The position numbers and the translations under genes were made by a program. From Streptomyces halobius (GTDB lineage Bacteria; Actinomycetota; Actinomycetes; Streptomycetales; Streptomycetaceae): a DNA stretch of 64,000 bases. Below the pieces are notes generated by a model that was not told where the DNA came from, did no database searches, and saw nothing but the letters and a program-made list of their open reading frames with translations. The stretch is taken from positions 1,736,001 to 1,800,000 of the forward strand of contig NZ_CP086322.1 in NCBI RefSeq assembly GCF_023277745.1. Direction: 5' to 3'. Position 1 is the first letter of the stretch. Each line of letters opens with the position of its first letter. This document shows, piece after piece, positions 1 to 8,523 of this stretch.

Positions 1-1
1 T

Positions 2-2050
2 CTCTACACCGGGGCGGACCTCGCGGACGTCGACTTCCTGGGCACCTACCCGGGCATCACGCCCTATCTGCGCGGACCGTACCCCACCATGTACGTCAAC
101 CAGCCCTGGACGATCCGGCAGTACGCCGGTTTCTCCACCGCCGAGGAGTCCAATGCCTTCTACCGGCGCAATCTCGCGGCCGGCCAGAAGGGCCTCTCGG
201 TCGCCTTCGACCTGCCCACCCACCGCGGCTACGACAGCGACCACCCCCGCGTCACCGGCGATGTCGGCATGGCGGGCGTCGCCATCGACTCGATCTACGA
301 CATGCGGCAGCTCTTCGAGGGCATCCCGCTGGACAGGATGACCGTGTCGATGACGATGAACGGCGCGGTGCTGCCCGTTCTCGCCCTCTACATCGTGGCG
401 GCCGAGGAACAGGGCGTACCGCCCGAGAAGCTGGCCGGGACCATCCAGAACGACATCCTCAAGGAGTTCATGGTCCGCAACACCTACATCTATCCGCCGC
501 AGCCCTCGATGCGGATCATCTCCGACATCTTCGCGTACACCTCGCAGAAGATGCCGCGCTACAACTCCATCTCGATCTCCGGGTACCACATCCAGGAGGC
601 GGGCGCCACGGCCGACTTGGAGCTGGCGTACACCCTCGCCGACGGGGTGGAGTATCTGCGTGCGGGCATGGCGGCCGGCATGGACGTGGACGCGTTCGCC
701 CCCCGCCTGTCCTTCTTCTGGGCGATCGGCATGAACTTCTTCATGGAGATCGCCAAGCTGCGCGCGGCCCGTCTGCTCTGGGCGCGTCTCGTGCGGCGCT
801 TCGAGCCGAAGAACCCCAAGTCCCTCTCCCTGCGCACCCATTCGCAGACCTCCGGCTGGTCGCTGACCGCACAGGACGTCTTCAACAACGTCACCCGTAC
901 CTGCGTCGAGGCCATGGCGGCGACCCAGGGCCACACCCAGTCCCTGCACACCAACGCCCTCGACGAGGCGCTCGCCCTGCCCACCGACTTCTCCGCCCGT
1001 ATCGCCCGTAACACCCAGCTCTTCCTGCAGCAGGAGTCGGGCACCTGCCGGGTCATCGACCCCTGGGGCGGCAGCGCGTACGTGGAGAAGCTCACCCACG
1101 ATCTGGCGCGGCGGGCCTGGCAGCACATCGAGGAGGTCGAGGCGGCCGGCGGCATGGCGAAGGCCATCGACGCGGGCATCCCGAAGCTCCGCGTCGAGGA
1201 GGCCGCGGCCCGCACCCAGGCGCGGATCGACTCGGGACGGCAGGCGCTGATCGGCGTCAACAAGTACCGGGTGGAGACCGATGAGGAGATCGAGGTCCTC
1301 AAGGTCGACAACTCCGCGGTTCGTGCCCAGCAGATCGAGAAGCTCAAGCGACTGCGCGCCGAACGCGACGAGAACGCCTGCCAGGACGCGCTCCGGGCAC
1401 TCACCGCGGCCGCGAAGGACGGCCCCGGCACGGGGCTTGAGGGCAACCTGCTCGCCCTGGCCGTGAACGCGGCCCGCGCGATGGCGACCGTCGGGGAGAT
1501 CTCGGACGCCCTGGAATCGGTCTACGGACGCCACTCCGGCCAGATCCGTACCATCTCCGGTGTGTACCGAGACGAAGCGGGCCCCTCCTCCGGGGTCGAG
1601 CGCACCCGCGACCTGGTGGCCGATTTCGAGCGCGCCGAGGGCCGCCGGCCACGCATCCTGGTGGCCAAGATGGGCCAGGACGGCCATGACCGCGGCCAGA
1701 AGGTGATCGCCACCGCCTTCGCCGACCTGGGCTTCGACGTCGATGTCGGCCCGCTGTTCCAGACCCCGGCGGAGGTCGCCCGGCAGGCCGTCGAGGCCGA
1801 CGTCCACATCGTCGGGGTCTCGTCCCTGGCAGCCGGGCACCTCACCCTCGTGCCCGCGTTGAAGGAGGCGCTGGCCGCCGAGGACCGCGAGGACATCACG
1901 ATCGTGGTGGGCGGCGTGATCCCCCCTCAGGACGTGCGGCCGCTGCGCGACATGGGCGCCGCCGCGGTCTTCCTGCCCGGCACGGTCATCCCCGATGCCG
2001 CGCACGGCCTGGTGCGGGAACTGGCGTCGGCCCTCGGTCACGAGCTCTGA
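2..2050 (+). CDS. mutB: Methylmalonyl-CoA mutase, large subunit (5' partial)
   Basis: Adenosylcobalamin enzyme that interconverts methylmalonyl-CoA and succinyl-CoA, feeding propionate and branched-chain carbon into central metabolism or supplying polyketide extender units. The frame is open to the left edge: codons before the ATG at 89 read in frame as [13 protein letters not shown], a conserved mutase segment. That ATG is therefore internal and the true start lies outside. The TIM-barrel substrate domain carries TMY and MPRYNSIS, the Tyr and Arg that distinguish methylmalonyl- from isobutyryl-CoA mutases. The C-terminal B12 domain shows DGHDRG (about 1679-1696), with the cobalt-ligand His, and the following GVSSL segment. 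meaB starts 10 bp after the stop, an operon spacing. A small subunit (mutA) would be expected upstream, outside the window. Confidence 0.96.
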   Translation, partial: LYTGADLADVDFLGTYPGITPYLRGPYPTMYVNQPWTIRQYAGFSTAEESNAFYRRNLAAGQKGLSVAFDLPTHRGYDSDHPRVTGDVGMAGVAIDSIYDMRQLFEGIPLDRMTVSMTMNGAVLPVLALYIVAAEEQGVPPEKLAGTIQNDILKEFMVRNTYIYPPQPSMRIISDIFAYTSQKMPRYNSISISGYHIQEAGATADLELAYTLADGVEYLRAGMAAGMDVDAFAPRLSFFWAIGMNFFMEIAKLRAARLLWARLVRRFEPKNPKSLSLRTHSQTSGWSLTAQDVFNNVTRTCVEAMAATQGHTQSLHTNALDEALALPTDFSARIARNTQLFLQQESGTCRVIDPWGGSAYVEKLTHDLARRAWQHIEEVEAAGGMAKAIDAGIPKLRVEEAAARTQARIDSGRQALIGVNKYRVETDEEIEVLKVDNSAVRAQQIEKLKRLRAERDENACQDALRALTAAAKDGPGTGLEGNLLALAVNAARAMATVGEISDALESVYGRHSGQIRTISGVYRDEAGPSSGVERTRDLVADFERAEGRRPRILVAKMGQDGHDRGQKVIATAFADLGFDVDVGPLFQTPAEVARQAVEADVHIVGVSSLAAGHLTLVPALKEALAAEDREDITIVVGGVIPPQDVRPLRDMGAAAVFLPGTVIPDAAHGLVRELASALGHEL

Positions 2051-2060
2051 GCGGGGGGTC

Positions 2061-3074
2061 ATGCCTGCGACGATCGATGTCGAACGGTATGCGGAGGGCG
2101 TCCGTGCCGGCTCCCGGGCCTGGATCGCCCGCGCCGTCACCCTGGTCGAGTCCACCCGCCCGGACCACCGGGCGGCGGCCCAACGACTGCTCGTCCGGCT
2201 GCTGCCGCACTCCGGCGCGGCCCGCCGGGTGGGCATCAGCGGGGTGCCGGGCGTCGGCAAGTCGACGTTCATCGACGCACTGGGCACGCTGCTGACAGGG
2301 CTGGGGCACCGGGTGGCGGTGCTCGCCGTCGACCCGTCCTCCAGCCGGACCGGCGGCTCCATCCTGGGCGACAAGACCCGGATGGAGCGGCTGGCGACCG
2401 ACCCGTCGGCGTTCGTCCGCCCCTCCCCCACCTCCGGGACGTTGGGCGGAGTGGCACGCGCCACCCGCGAGTCCATCGTCGTCATGGAGGCCGCGGGTTA
2501 CGACGTCATCCTCGTCGAGACGGTCGGCGTCGGGCAGTCCGAGACCGCAGTGGCCAACATGGTGGACACCTTCCTCCTGCTGACGCTGGCCCGCACCGGC
2601 GACCAGTTGCAGGGCATCAAGAAGGGTGTCCTGGAGCTGGCCGACCTGGTGTCCGTCAACAAGGCGGACGGCCCGCACGAGAGGGACGCCCGCGCGGCCG
2701 CCCGCGAACTGTCGGGCGCGCTACGGCTGTTGCAGCCCGCGGACGCTGTCTGGACACCCCCGGTGCTCACCTGCAGCGCCCGCGAGGGCACCGGTCTGAA
2801 GGGGGTCTGGGAACGGATCGAGCAGCACCGCACCCTGCTCGACTCCACCGGCGCCCTGGCCGAGCGCCGCCGTGCACAACAGGTCGACTGGACCTGGGCG
2901 ATGGTCCGCGAGCAGCTGATCGACCGCCTCCGGGAACATCCGGAGGTACGCCGGCTGGGCCCGGGGATCGAACGCGAGGTGCGCGAGGGACAGATCACCG
3001 CATCCCTGGCCGCCGAACGCCTGCTGGCGGCGTTCGGCCTGCCGGACGGGGCGTGGGGCCGGGCCGGACACTGA
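2061..3074 (+). CDS. meaB: Methylmalonyl-CoA mutase-associated GTPase MeaB
   Basis: G3E P-loop GTPase that gates cofactor loading and protects methylmalonyl-CoA mutase from inactivation. The protein is 337 aa, normal for the family. Walker [10 protein letters not shown] lies at residues 61-69, the ETVGVGQSE switch segment follows, and the guanine-specificity motif NKAD is near residue 200. The open frame extends upstream into mutB, but the ATG at 2061 has a G-rich ribosome-binding stretch (GCGGGGGG) just before it and sits 10 bp after the mutB stop, so this start was chosen. The pairing with mutB fixes the function: it is the mutase chaperone, not an arginine/ornithine transport kinase, which is the old ArgK annotation of this family. 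Confidence 0.95.
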   Translation: MPATIDVERYAEGVRAGSRAWIARAVTLVESTRPDHRAAAQRLLVRLLPHSGAARRVGISGVPGVGKSTFIDALGTLLTGLGHRVAVLAVDPSSSRTGGSILGDKTRMERLATDPSAFVRPSPTSGTLGGVARATRESIVVMEAAGYDVILVETVGVGQSETAVANMVDTFLLLTLARTGDQLQGIKKGVLELADLVSVNKADGPHERDARAAARELSGALRLLQPADAVWTPPVLTCSAREGTGLKGVWERIEQHRTLLDSTGALAERRRAQQVDWTWAMVREQLIDRLREHPEVRRLGPGIEREVREGQITASLAAERLLAAFGLPDGAWGRAGH

Positions 3075-3192
3075 GGAGGCGTCAGGCGGTTGAAGCAAGG
3101 AGGCATACGGAGGCTTCAAGCCAAGGAGGCGACACACGGAGGGCACCAGGGCCCGACCGCGGGCAACGCGGCCCGCTTGTTTGCGGACCCCG

Positions 3193-3252
3193 TCCATCGT
3201 TTCCCGTGTGCATGTCCATCGTCTCCCGTGTGCATCCGTTTCCCGTGTGCAT
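3193..3252 (+). repeat. Three imperfect direct repeats upstream of the methyltransferase gene
   Basis: The 11-mer CCCGTGTGCAT occurs three times, at 3203-3213, 3225-3235 and 3242-3252. The first two sit inside longer copies (TCCATCGTNTCCCGTGTGCAT). The cluster ends about 70 bp before the methyltransferase start. Direct repeats at this distance from a gene could be a regulator-binding site, but no regulator is adjacent, so this is inference. Confidence 0.5.
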
Positions 3253-3321
3253 CGGGGTAGGTGACGTGCCTGCCGGGATAGGGGGTAGTGGGCGCCCCTG
3301 TTGGGGCGGTAGAACGGGCGG

Positions 3322-4233
3322 ATGACCACTGAGAAGAGTGAGCCGACGGCCGGGCCGTTCCCCGTGGCCAGGGCCGCGCCCGGCGCCGGACGGGCGCCGA
3401 CCGTCGAGGAGATGGTGCGCGCCAACGAGGCCAACTGGGATGCCCGCACCCCCGTCCACGTCGCCAGCGAGTTCTACGGTCTGGATGGTTCGCGCAGCGC
3501 CGAGGACTGGTTCGCGCCCTTCGAATGGGCGGATCTCGGCGATCTGACGGGGCGGGAAGTGCTGCATCTCCAGTGTCATCTGGGCACGGAGACGGCCGCG
3601 TTCGCCGAGCGGGGCGCCGCGCACACTGTGGGGCTGGACATCTCGGCGGCGGCGGTCGCGGAGGCGCGTCGGCTCGCGGACGAGGGCGGGCGGGACGTGG
3701 AGTTCGTACGGGCGGACGTCCACCGGGCCGTGGAGGCGCTCGGCGGCCGTCGGTTCGATGTGATCTACACGGGCAAGGGCGCGCTCTGTTATCTGCCGGA
3801 TCTGACCGCCTGGGCGGGGATCGTCAGTGCGCTGCTGCGGCCGGGCGGGACGTGCTATCTGGTGGAGTTCCATCCGCTGCTGGACGCCCTGGGGCCGAAG
3901 CCGAGCCCAAATCGACAGCAACTCCTGCTGGAATATGACTATTTGGGGGGCCGCGGGCCCATCAGGAGCGATACGCCGGATACGTACACCGATGGTCCGC
4001 CGGTGCAGGGCGCGACGGTCAGTTATGAGTGGCGGCACGGCGTCGGCGAGGTGATCTCGGCCCTGGTCGGTGCGGGGCTGGCCGTCCAACTGGTACGGGA
4101 GACCGAGCTGTTGCCCTGGAAGCGGTTCGACTCCATGGTGCCGGCCGACAACGGCTGGTGGCGGCTGCCGGAGTCGGAGCCGATCATTCCGCTGCTGTAC
4201 GCGGTGCGGGCGGTGAAAGGGGGGAAGGGCTGA
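3322..4233 (+). CDS. Class I SAM-dependent methyltransferase
   Basis: Cytoplasmic methyltransferase of 303 aa with a Rossmann fold. Motif I is VLHLQCHLGTET (residues 80-91), followed by the acidic strand end GLDIS and later the DVHRAVEAL and YTGKGAL strands. The N-terminus has the NEANWDARTPVH signature of a group of actinobacterial methyltransferases whose substrates are unknown. ATG start; no strong Shine-Dalgarno, but a GGGCGG stretch lies just upstream. It stands alone: meaB ends 250 bp before it and a converging gene follows. The substrate cannot be told from sequence. Confidence 0.9.
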   Translation: MTTEKSEPTAGPFPVARAAPGAGRAPTVEEMVRANEANWDARTPVHVASEFYGLDGSRSAEDWFAPFEWADLGDLTGREVLHLQCHLGTETAAFAERGAAHTVGLDISAAAVAEARRLADEGGRDVEFVRADVHRAVEALGGRRFDVIYTGKGALCYLPDLTAWAGIVSALLRPGGTCYLVEFHPLLDALGPKPSPNRQQLLLEYDYLGGRGPIRSDTPDTYTDGPPVQGATVSYEWRHGVGEVISALVGAGLAVQLVRETELLPWKRFDSMVPADNGWWRLPESEPIIPLLYAVRAVKGGKG

Positions 4234-4265
4234 GGGAGGAGCAGGGAGGGGCGCCATAGCGGCTG

Positions 4266-4291
4266 AGGCCCGGGTGGCTGCACCCGGGCCT
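4266..4291 (+). terminator. Bidirectional hairpin terminator
   Basis: Perfect 11-bp inverted repeat AGGCCCGGGTG / CACCCGGGCCT around the 4-nt loop GCTG. It lies between the stop of the methyltransferase (plus) and the stop of the gamma-glutamyltransferase (minus), so it can serve both convergent transcripts. It lacks a clear U-tract, as is usual for Streptomyces terminators. Confidence 0.75.
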
Positions 4292-4347
4292 CCGGCGGTG
4301 ATGGCGGCCGCCCCCGCTGCCGTTCGCCGACGGCGAGGGCCGTCGCG

Positions 4348-6210
4348 CTACCCGTTCGGGTGAACGACCATCGCGGATCCGCCACCCCGGCGTTTCGGTT
4401 CGGCGACCGCCTGTGTGCGGCCGTCGGCCAGAAACTCCAGTGCGGCGGCGGCGCCGATCTCCGGTGACGGGGTGAAGGCCTTCGGGGCCTCGACGAAGTG
4501 CTGTCCGAGCCGTTCCAGCGCGGTCCGCTCAGGGGATTGGAGGAAGGCCGGCTCGGCATCGGTGTCCGCCCGGTTGCGTTGCGAGATCCGGGGTGCGGCA
4601 ACCGCTTCGGGCAGTGTCATGCCCAGGTCGACGCGGTTGACCAGGGTCTGCAGCACGGTCGTGATGATCGTGGCGCCGCCCGGTGAGCCGAGCGCGAGCA
4701 GCGGCCGGCCGTCCTGCAGGACGATCGTCGGGGACATGCTGCTGCGCGGTCGCTTGCCGGGGCCGGGCAGGTTCGGGCCGGGCACGTCCTCGGAGAGCGG
4801 AGTGAAGTCGAAGTCGGTCAGCTCGTTGTTGAGCAGGAAGCCGCGTCCGGGGACGGTGATCGCGGAGCCGCCGGTCTGTTCGATGGTGAGGGTGTAGGAC
4901 ACCACGTTGCCCCAGCGGTCGGAGGTCACCAGGTGCGTGGTCGAGGGGCCCTCGTACCGTTCCTTGGTGCCGGTGCCCTGTGCGCAGCCGTCGCCGGGGC
5001 GGCGCGGGTCCGCGGGGGCGACCGGGCTGGTGAGGGTAGTGGTGGGGCTGATGAGGCAGGCGCGGTCCTTGGCGAACTTCTTGGCGAGCAGCTGTTCGGT
5101 GGGCACGTCGGAGAACGCCGGGTCGCCCACCCACCGGTTGCGGTCGGCGAACGCGATCCGGCCGGCTTCGAGGTAGTGGTGGAGCGCCTGGACCTTGTCG
5201 GCCGCGGAGAGGTGGAAGTTCTCCAGGATGTTGAGCGCTTCGCCGACGGTGGTGCCACCGGAGGAGGACGGCGCCATGGAGTACACATCGAGGCCGCGGT
5301 AGGTGGTGTGGGTCGGTTGCTGGCGCAGCGTGGTGTATTTCGCGAGGTCGCCGGCCGTCATCAGGCCGGGGCGGATCTTGGCGTCGGAGCCCGGTGTCAC
5401 GGGCGGGTGCTGGACGGCGCGGACGACATCACGCCCGATCTCGCCCCGGTAGAGCGCGTTCATTCCCTCGCGGGCGAGTTGCCGGTATGTACGGGCGAGG
5501 TCGGGGTTGCGGAAGCGGGAACCCACGACGGGGAGTTCGCCGTTGGGCAGGAACAGCTTGGCGGTGGAGGAGATGTTCCGGAAGCGTTTCTCGTTCAGCG
5601 CGGTCTGGGCGCGGAATTCGTCGTTGACGACGAAGCCGTGCTGGGCGAGCCGGGTGGCGGGCCGCAGGGCCTTGGCCGGGGACATGGTTCCCCAGTCGTG
5701 CAGCGCCTTCCGCCAGGTTGCCGGGGTTCCCGGAACACCTACGGAGAGACCCGAGTTGACGGCTTCGGGGAACGGTATGGGCTTGCCCGTCGAGGGGTCG
5801 GTGAAGGAGTCCGGTTTCATTCGGGCGGGGGCGGTTTCCCGGCCGTCGATGGTGCTGATTTTGCCGGTGCGGGCGTGGTAGTAGGTGAAGTAGCCGCCGC
5901 CCCCGATGCCTGCCGAGTAGGGTTCGACGACGCCCAGAGCCGCGGCGGTGGCGACCGCGGCGTCGACGGCGTTGCCGCCGTGGCGCAGCACTTCGATGCC
6001 GGCCCGGGTGGCGTAGACGTTGACACTGGAGACGGCGCCACCGCTGCCGGTGGCGACGGATTCCTTGGCGGGGGGCTTGAGTCCGGATGCCGGCGCGGCC
6101 GACATCGCACGGGTCGGGGTGCCGGCGCCCGGCTGGGCGGCCGCGGAGAGGAGCAGAGGGAGGGTGATCACCGCGACGGAGGCGGCGACCACGGTGCGGC
6201 GGACGTGCAT
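4348..6210 (-). CDS. ggt: Secreted gamma-glutamyltransferase
   Basis: Extracellular Ntn-hydrolase that hydrolyses or transfers the gamma-glutamyl group of glutathione-like compounds and gamma-glutamyl peptides. The 620-aa precursor starts with an Arg-containing signal peptide (MHVRRTV, then a hydrophobic run ending near residue 25). It is cleaved autocatalytically into two subunits before the catalytic Thr of the STTHLV motif (Thr about 424). Further family marks are NAVDAAVATAAALGVVEP near the N-terminus, GGSAITVPGRGFLLNN in the small subunit, and SPGGATI. It is monocistronic, converging on the methyltransferase across a shared terminator. Mycothiol replaces glutathione in actinomycetes, so the physiological substrate is probably a scavenged peptide or metabolite conjugate (inference). 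Confidence 0.95.
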   Translation of the reverse strand: MHVRRTVVAASVAVITLPLLLSAAAQPGAGTPTRAMSAAPASGLKPPAKESVATGSGGAVSSVNVYATRAGIEVLRHGGNAVDAAVATAAALGVVEPYSAGIGGGGYFTYYHARTGKISTIDGRETAPARMKPDSFTDPSTGKPIPFPEAVNSGLSVGVPGTPATWRKALHDWGTMSPAKALRPATRLAQHGFVVNDEFRAQTALNEKRFRNISSTAKLFLPNGELPVVGSRFRNPDLARTYRQLAREGMNALYRGEIGRDVVRAVQHPPVTPGSDAKIRPGLMTAGDLAKYTTLRQQPTHTTYRGLDVYSMAPSSSGGTTVGEALNILENFHLSAADKVQALHHYLEAGRIAFADRNRWVGDPAFSDVPTEQLLAKKFAKDRACLISPTTTLTSPVAPADPRRPGDGCAQGTGTKERYEGPSTTHLVTSDRWGNVVSYTLTIEQTGGSAITVPGRGFLLNNELTDFDFTPLSEDVPGPNLPGPGKRPRSSMSPTIVLQDGRPLLALGSPGGATIITTVLQTLVNRVDLGMTLPEAVAAPRISQRNRADTDAEPAFLQSPERTALERLGQHFVEAPKAFTPSPEIGAAAALEFLADGRTQAVAEPKRRGGGSAMVVHPNG

Positions 6211-6283
6211 GGAGCCTCCGAGTAACTAGGTATCTCCCGGCTTCTCTTGGGAGCCGAGGATGCTGAAAACCCTGACAGGACGT

Positions 6284-6306
6284 CATGGGCGCGGCAACTG
6301 CCCATG
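6284..6306. promoter_or_regulatory. Inverted repeat upstream of ggt
   Basis: CATGGGC / GCCCATG with a 9-nt spacer, 74-96 bp upstream of the ggt start. The 171-bp gap between DUF6314 and ggt otherwise shows no recognisable site. The half-sites suit a dimeric repressor, but none is identified. Confidence 0.3.
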
Positions 6307-6381
6307 GCATGAATTGCGCTACTTCTGAGGTTCCCGCCCGGTAACGTCCGGGGGTGGGCTTCGCCGTCCGGGAGAGCCGGT

Positions 6382-6843
6382 TCACCTGCGCCGGTACACG
6401 GAACGCAGCAGCTGGTGCTTGTCCGGTCCGCCGACCCGCCACTCCAGTCGCCATTCGTCGTCGCTGACCACGGTGAACGTCCCCTCGTACCGGTCCTCGG
6501 CGCAGGGGTGGACGGCGGTCCAGTGGCCGGTCCGCAGGTCGAGGTCGTGGAAGGGGCGGCCGTCGTCGAAGGTGACTTCGGCGGTGCCGTCCGGCCGGGG
6601 CCGCAGCCGGAGCGTCCGGCGCGCCGGATGCACCGTGCCGCCCCAGGTCAGTTCGCCCTCCTCGATGTGCAGCAGTCCCGTTCCCGTGGTGTCGGGCCGG
6701 AAGTCCGCGGTGCCGTGGAAGCGGCCCGAGGTGCCGGCCCGCAGGTCGTGCACGGCGCGATCGACGTGCCAGACGCCGACCAGGTATGCCGCGGTGTCGG
6801 GGACGGGGTGCGGGGCGGGGCGGGAGGCGGGCTCGGTGGGCAT
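6382..6843 (-). CDS. DUF6314 family protein
   Basis: Protein of 153 aa. Features include LVGVWHVDRAVHDLRAG near the N-terminus, a GRFHG/F-x-P strand, a DGRPFHDLDL segment, and a C-terminal EWRVGGPDKHQLL run. These match a small actinobacterial family (DUF6314) that looks like a lipocalin-type or calycin beta-barrel with a His/Trp-rich pocket. No catalytic function is established. The ATG at 6843 is the only start leaving a sensible N-terminus; the frame continues upstream only as antisense of the aldehyde dehydrogenase gene. It is divergent from that gene, with a 210-bp shared intergenic region. Confidence 0.8.
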   Translation of the reverse strand: MPTEPASRPAPHPVPDTAAYLVGVWHVDRAVHDLRAGTSGRFHGTADFRPDTTGTGLLHIEEGELTWGGTVHPARRTLRLRPRPDGTAEVTFDDGRPFHDLDLRTGHWTAVHPCAEDRYEGTFTVVSDDEWRLEWRVGGPDKHQLLRSVYRRR

Positions 6844-6894
6844 GCCTCTATTCTCCCGTTCCGGCCGGGCGCGCCACTCCGTACTGCCACCTGG

Positions 6895-6934
6895 CGGGTG
6901 CCGCCTCCGCCCGCCCGGGTGCCGCCTCCGCCCG
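6895..6934. repeat. Two 19-bp direct repeats in a divergent promoter region
   Basis: CGGGTGCCGCCTCCGCCCG occurs at 6895-6913 and again at 6916-6934, a 21-bp period and so about two DNA turns. It lies between the DUF6314 gene (minus) and the betaine-type operon (plus). It may be a tandem operator or simple slippage duplication. Confidence 0.45.
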
Positions 6935-7053
6935 GCCCCTCGTATGGTGCGGACCTGCCGTACCCCGCTTACTGTCGGTGCAGAGATCGTTACCGAGGTC
7001 CGCGCGGCTGGCGCGGCGGCCTCGTACGCGTTTGGCCGACCGGAGGCGTCACC

Positions 7054-8523
7054 ATGCCGGAGCTGTTCATCGGTGGTCAGTGGACCGCAGCGGCCGGCGG
7101 GCAGGTGCGGGAGATCCGCTGTCCGGCGGACGGCACGCTGGTGGCGACGGTCGACGAGGGCGGGCCGAAGGATGTGGCGGCGGCGGTCGCGGCCGCCCGT
7201 ACGGCGTTCGACGACGGTCCCTGGCCCCGGACACCGGCGGCGGAGCGTGGCCGGCTGGTGCTGCGGGTCGCCGAGCTGCTGGAGCGGGACCGGGACATGC
7301 TGGCCAAGGCCGAGTCGCTGGACACGGGGAAGCGGCTGGTCGAGAGCGCGTACGACATGGACGACATCGCGAACTGCTTTCGGTATTTCGGCAATCTGGG
7401 TGCGGTCGGCGGCACCGACCGGGTCGTGGACACCGGCAGCCCGGAGACGGACAGTTCGGTGCGGTATGAGCCGGTCGGTGTCTGCGCGCTGATCACCCCG
7501 TGGAACTATCCCCTGCTGCAGACCGCATGGAAGGTCGCGCCCGCCCTCGTCGCCGGGAACACCTTCGTCCTCAAGCCCAGCGAACTGACCCCGCACACCG
7601 CCATCCATCTGATGCGGCTGCTGGCCGAGGCCCGGCTGCCGGACGGCGCCGCCAATCTGGTGCTGGGCACCGGGCCGCTCGTGGGCGCGCCGCTCACCGA
7701 GGACCCCCGGGTGGACATGGTGTCGTTCACCGGCGGGCTGGCCACCGGCCGGCGCATCATGGCCGCGGCCGCGCCCACCGTGAAGAAGGTCGCCCTCGAA
7801 CTGGGCGGCAAGAACCCGAACATCGTCTTCGCGGACGCCGATTTCGACACCGCCGTCGACTACGCCCTGTTGGCGGTCTTCCTGCACTCCGGGCAGGTCT
7901 GCTCGGCGGGCGCCCGGCTGCTCGTGCAGAACGAGCTGCATGACGCGTTCGTCGACGAGCTGGTCGCCCGTGCCCGGCGGATCCGGCTCGGCGGGCCGTT
8001 CGACGAGCAGGCCCGTACCGGCCCGCTGATCTCGGCCGCGCACCGGGCGAAGGTGGCGGCGTATGTGGCGGCCGGGCTGGAGGAGGGTGCCGTGCTGCGC
8101 TGCGGCGGCTCGGCGCCCGACGATCCGGCGCTGGCGAACGGCTTCTACTACCTGCCGACGGTGCTCGACGAATGCACTCCGGACATGTCCGTCGTCCGCG
8201 ACGAGTCGTTCGGCCCGGTGCTGACGGTCGAGCGGTTCCGGGACGAGAACGAGGCGGTGTCGCTGGCCAATGACACCGAGTACGGCCTGGCGGGGGCGGT
8301 GTGGACGCAGGACGGTGCGCGGGCGCACCGGGCCGCCGCCCGGTTGCGTGCGGGAACGGTGTGGATCAATGACTTCCACCCGTATGTGCCGCAGGCGGAA
8401 TGGGGCGGGATGAAGCAGTCCGGCATCGGGCGGGAGCTGGGGCCCGCGGGGCTGACCGAGTACCAGGAGGCGAAGCACATCTGGCGTCATACGGCGCCGC
8501 GCCCGCAGCGATGGTTTGAGTGA
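7054..8523 (+). CDS. betB: Betaine-aldehyde dehydrogenase-like aldehyde dehydrogenase
   Basis: NAD(P)-dependent aldehyde dehydrogenase of 489 aa, close to the family length. It probably oxidises betaine aldehyde to glycine betaine, or a similar amino-aldehyde. The cofactor fold has the FTGGLATGRRIM turn, the general base is Glu249 in LELGGKN, and the nucleophile is Cys283 in SGQVCSAG. The C-terminus has WGGMKQSGIGRELG. The start is the ATG at 7054, preceded by CGGAGG. The next gene begins with GTG inside its stop (GTGA), and a GMC choline-oxidase/dehydrogenase remnant follows. The three-gene order supports choline-to-betaine osmoprotectant metabolism. A different primary amino-aldehyde substrate is possible. 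Confidence 0.92.
   Translation: MPELFIGGQWTAAAGGQVREIRCPADGTLVATVDEGGPKDVAAAVAAARTAFDDGPWPRTPAAERGRLVLRVAELLERDRDMLAKAESLDTGKRLVESAYDMDDIANCFRYFGNLGAVGGTDRVVDTGSPETDSSVRYEPVGVCALITPWNYPLLQTAWKVAPALVAGNTFVLKPSELTPHTAIHLMRLLAEARLPDGAANLVLGTGPLVGAPLTEDPRVDMVSFTGGLATGRRIMAAAAPTVKKVALELGGKNPNIVFADADFDTAVDYALLAVFLHSGQVCSAGARLLVQNELHDAFVDELVARARRIRLGGPFDEQARTGPLISAAHRAKVAAYVAAGLEEGAVLRCGGSAPDDPALANGFYYLPTVLDECTPDMSVVRDESFGPVLTVERFRDENEAVSLANDTEYGLAGAVWTQDGARAHRAAARLRAGTVWINDFHPYVPQAEWGGMKQSGIGRELGPAGLTEYQEAKHIWRHTAPRPQRWFE

Noticed and set aside
6382..8490. 702-aa minus-strand open frame across the aldehyde dehydrogenase gene
   Set aside because: Antisense frame kept open by GC bias. Only its last 153 codons (DUF6314) have protein-like composition; the rest opposes a clear dehydrogenase.
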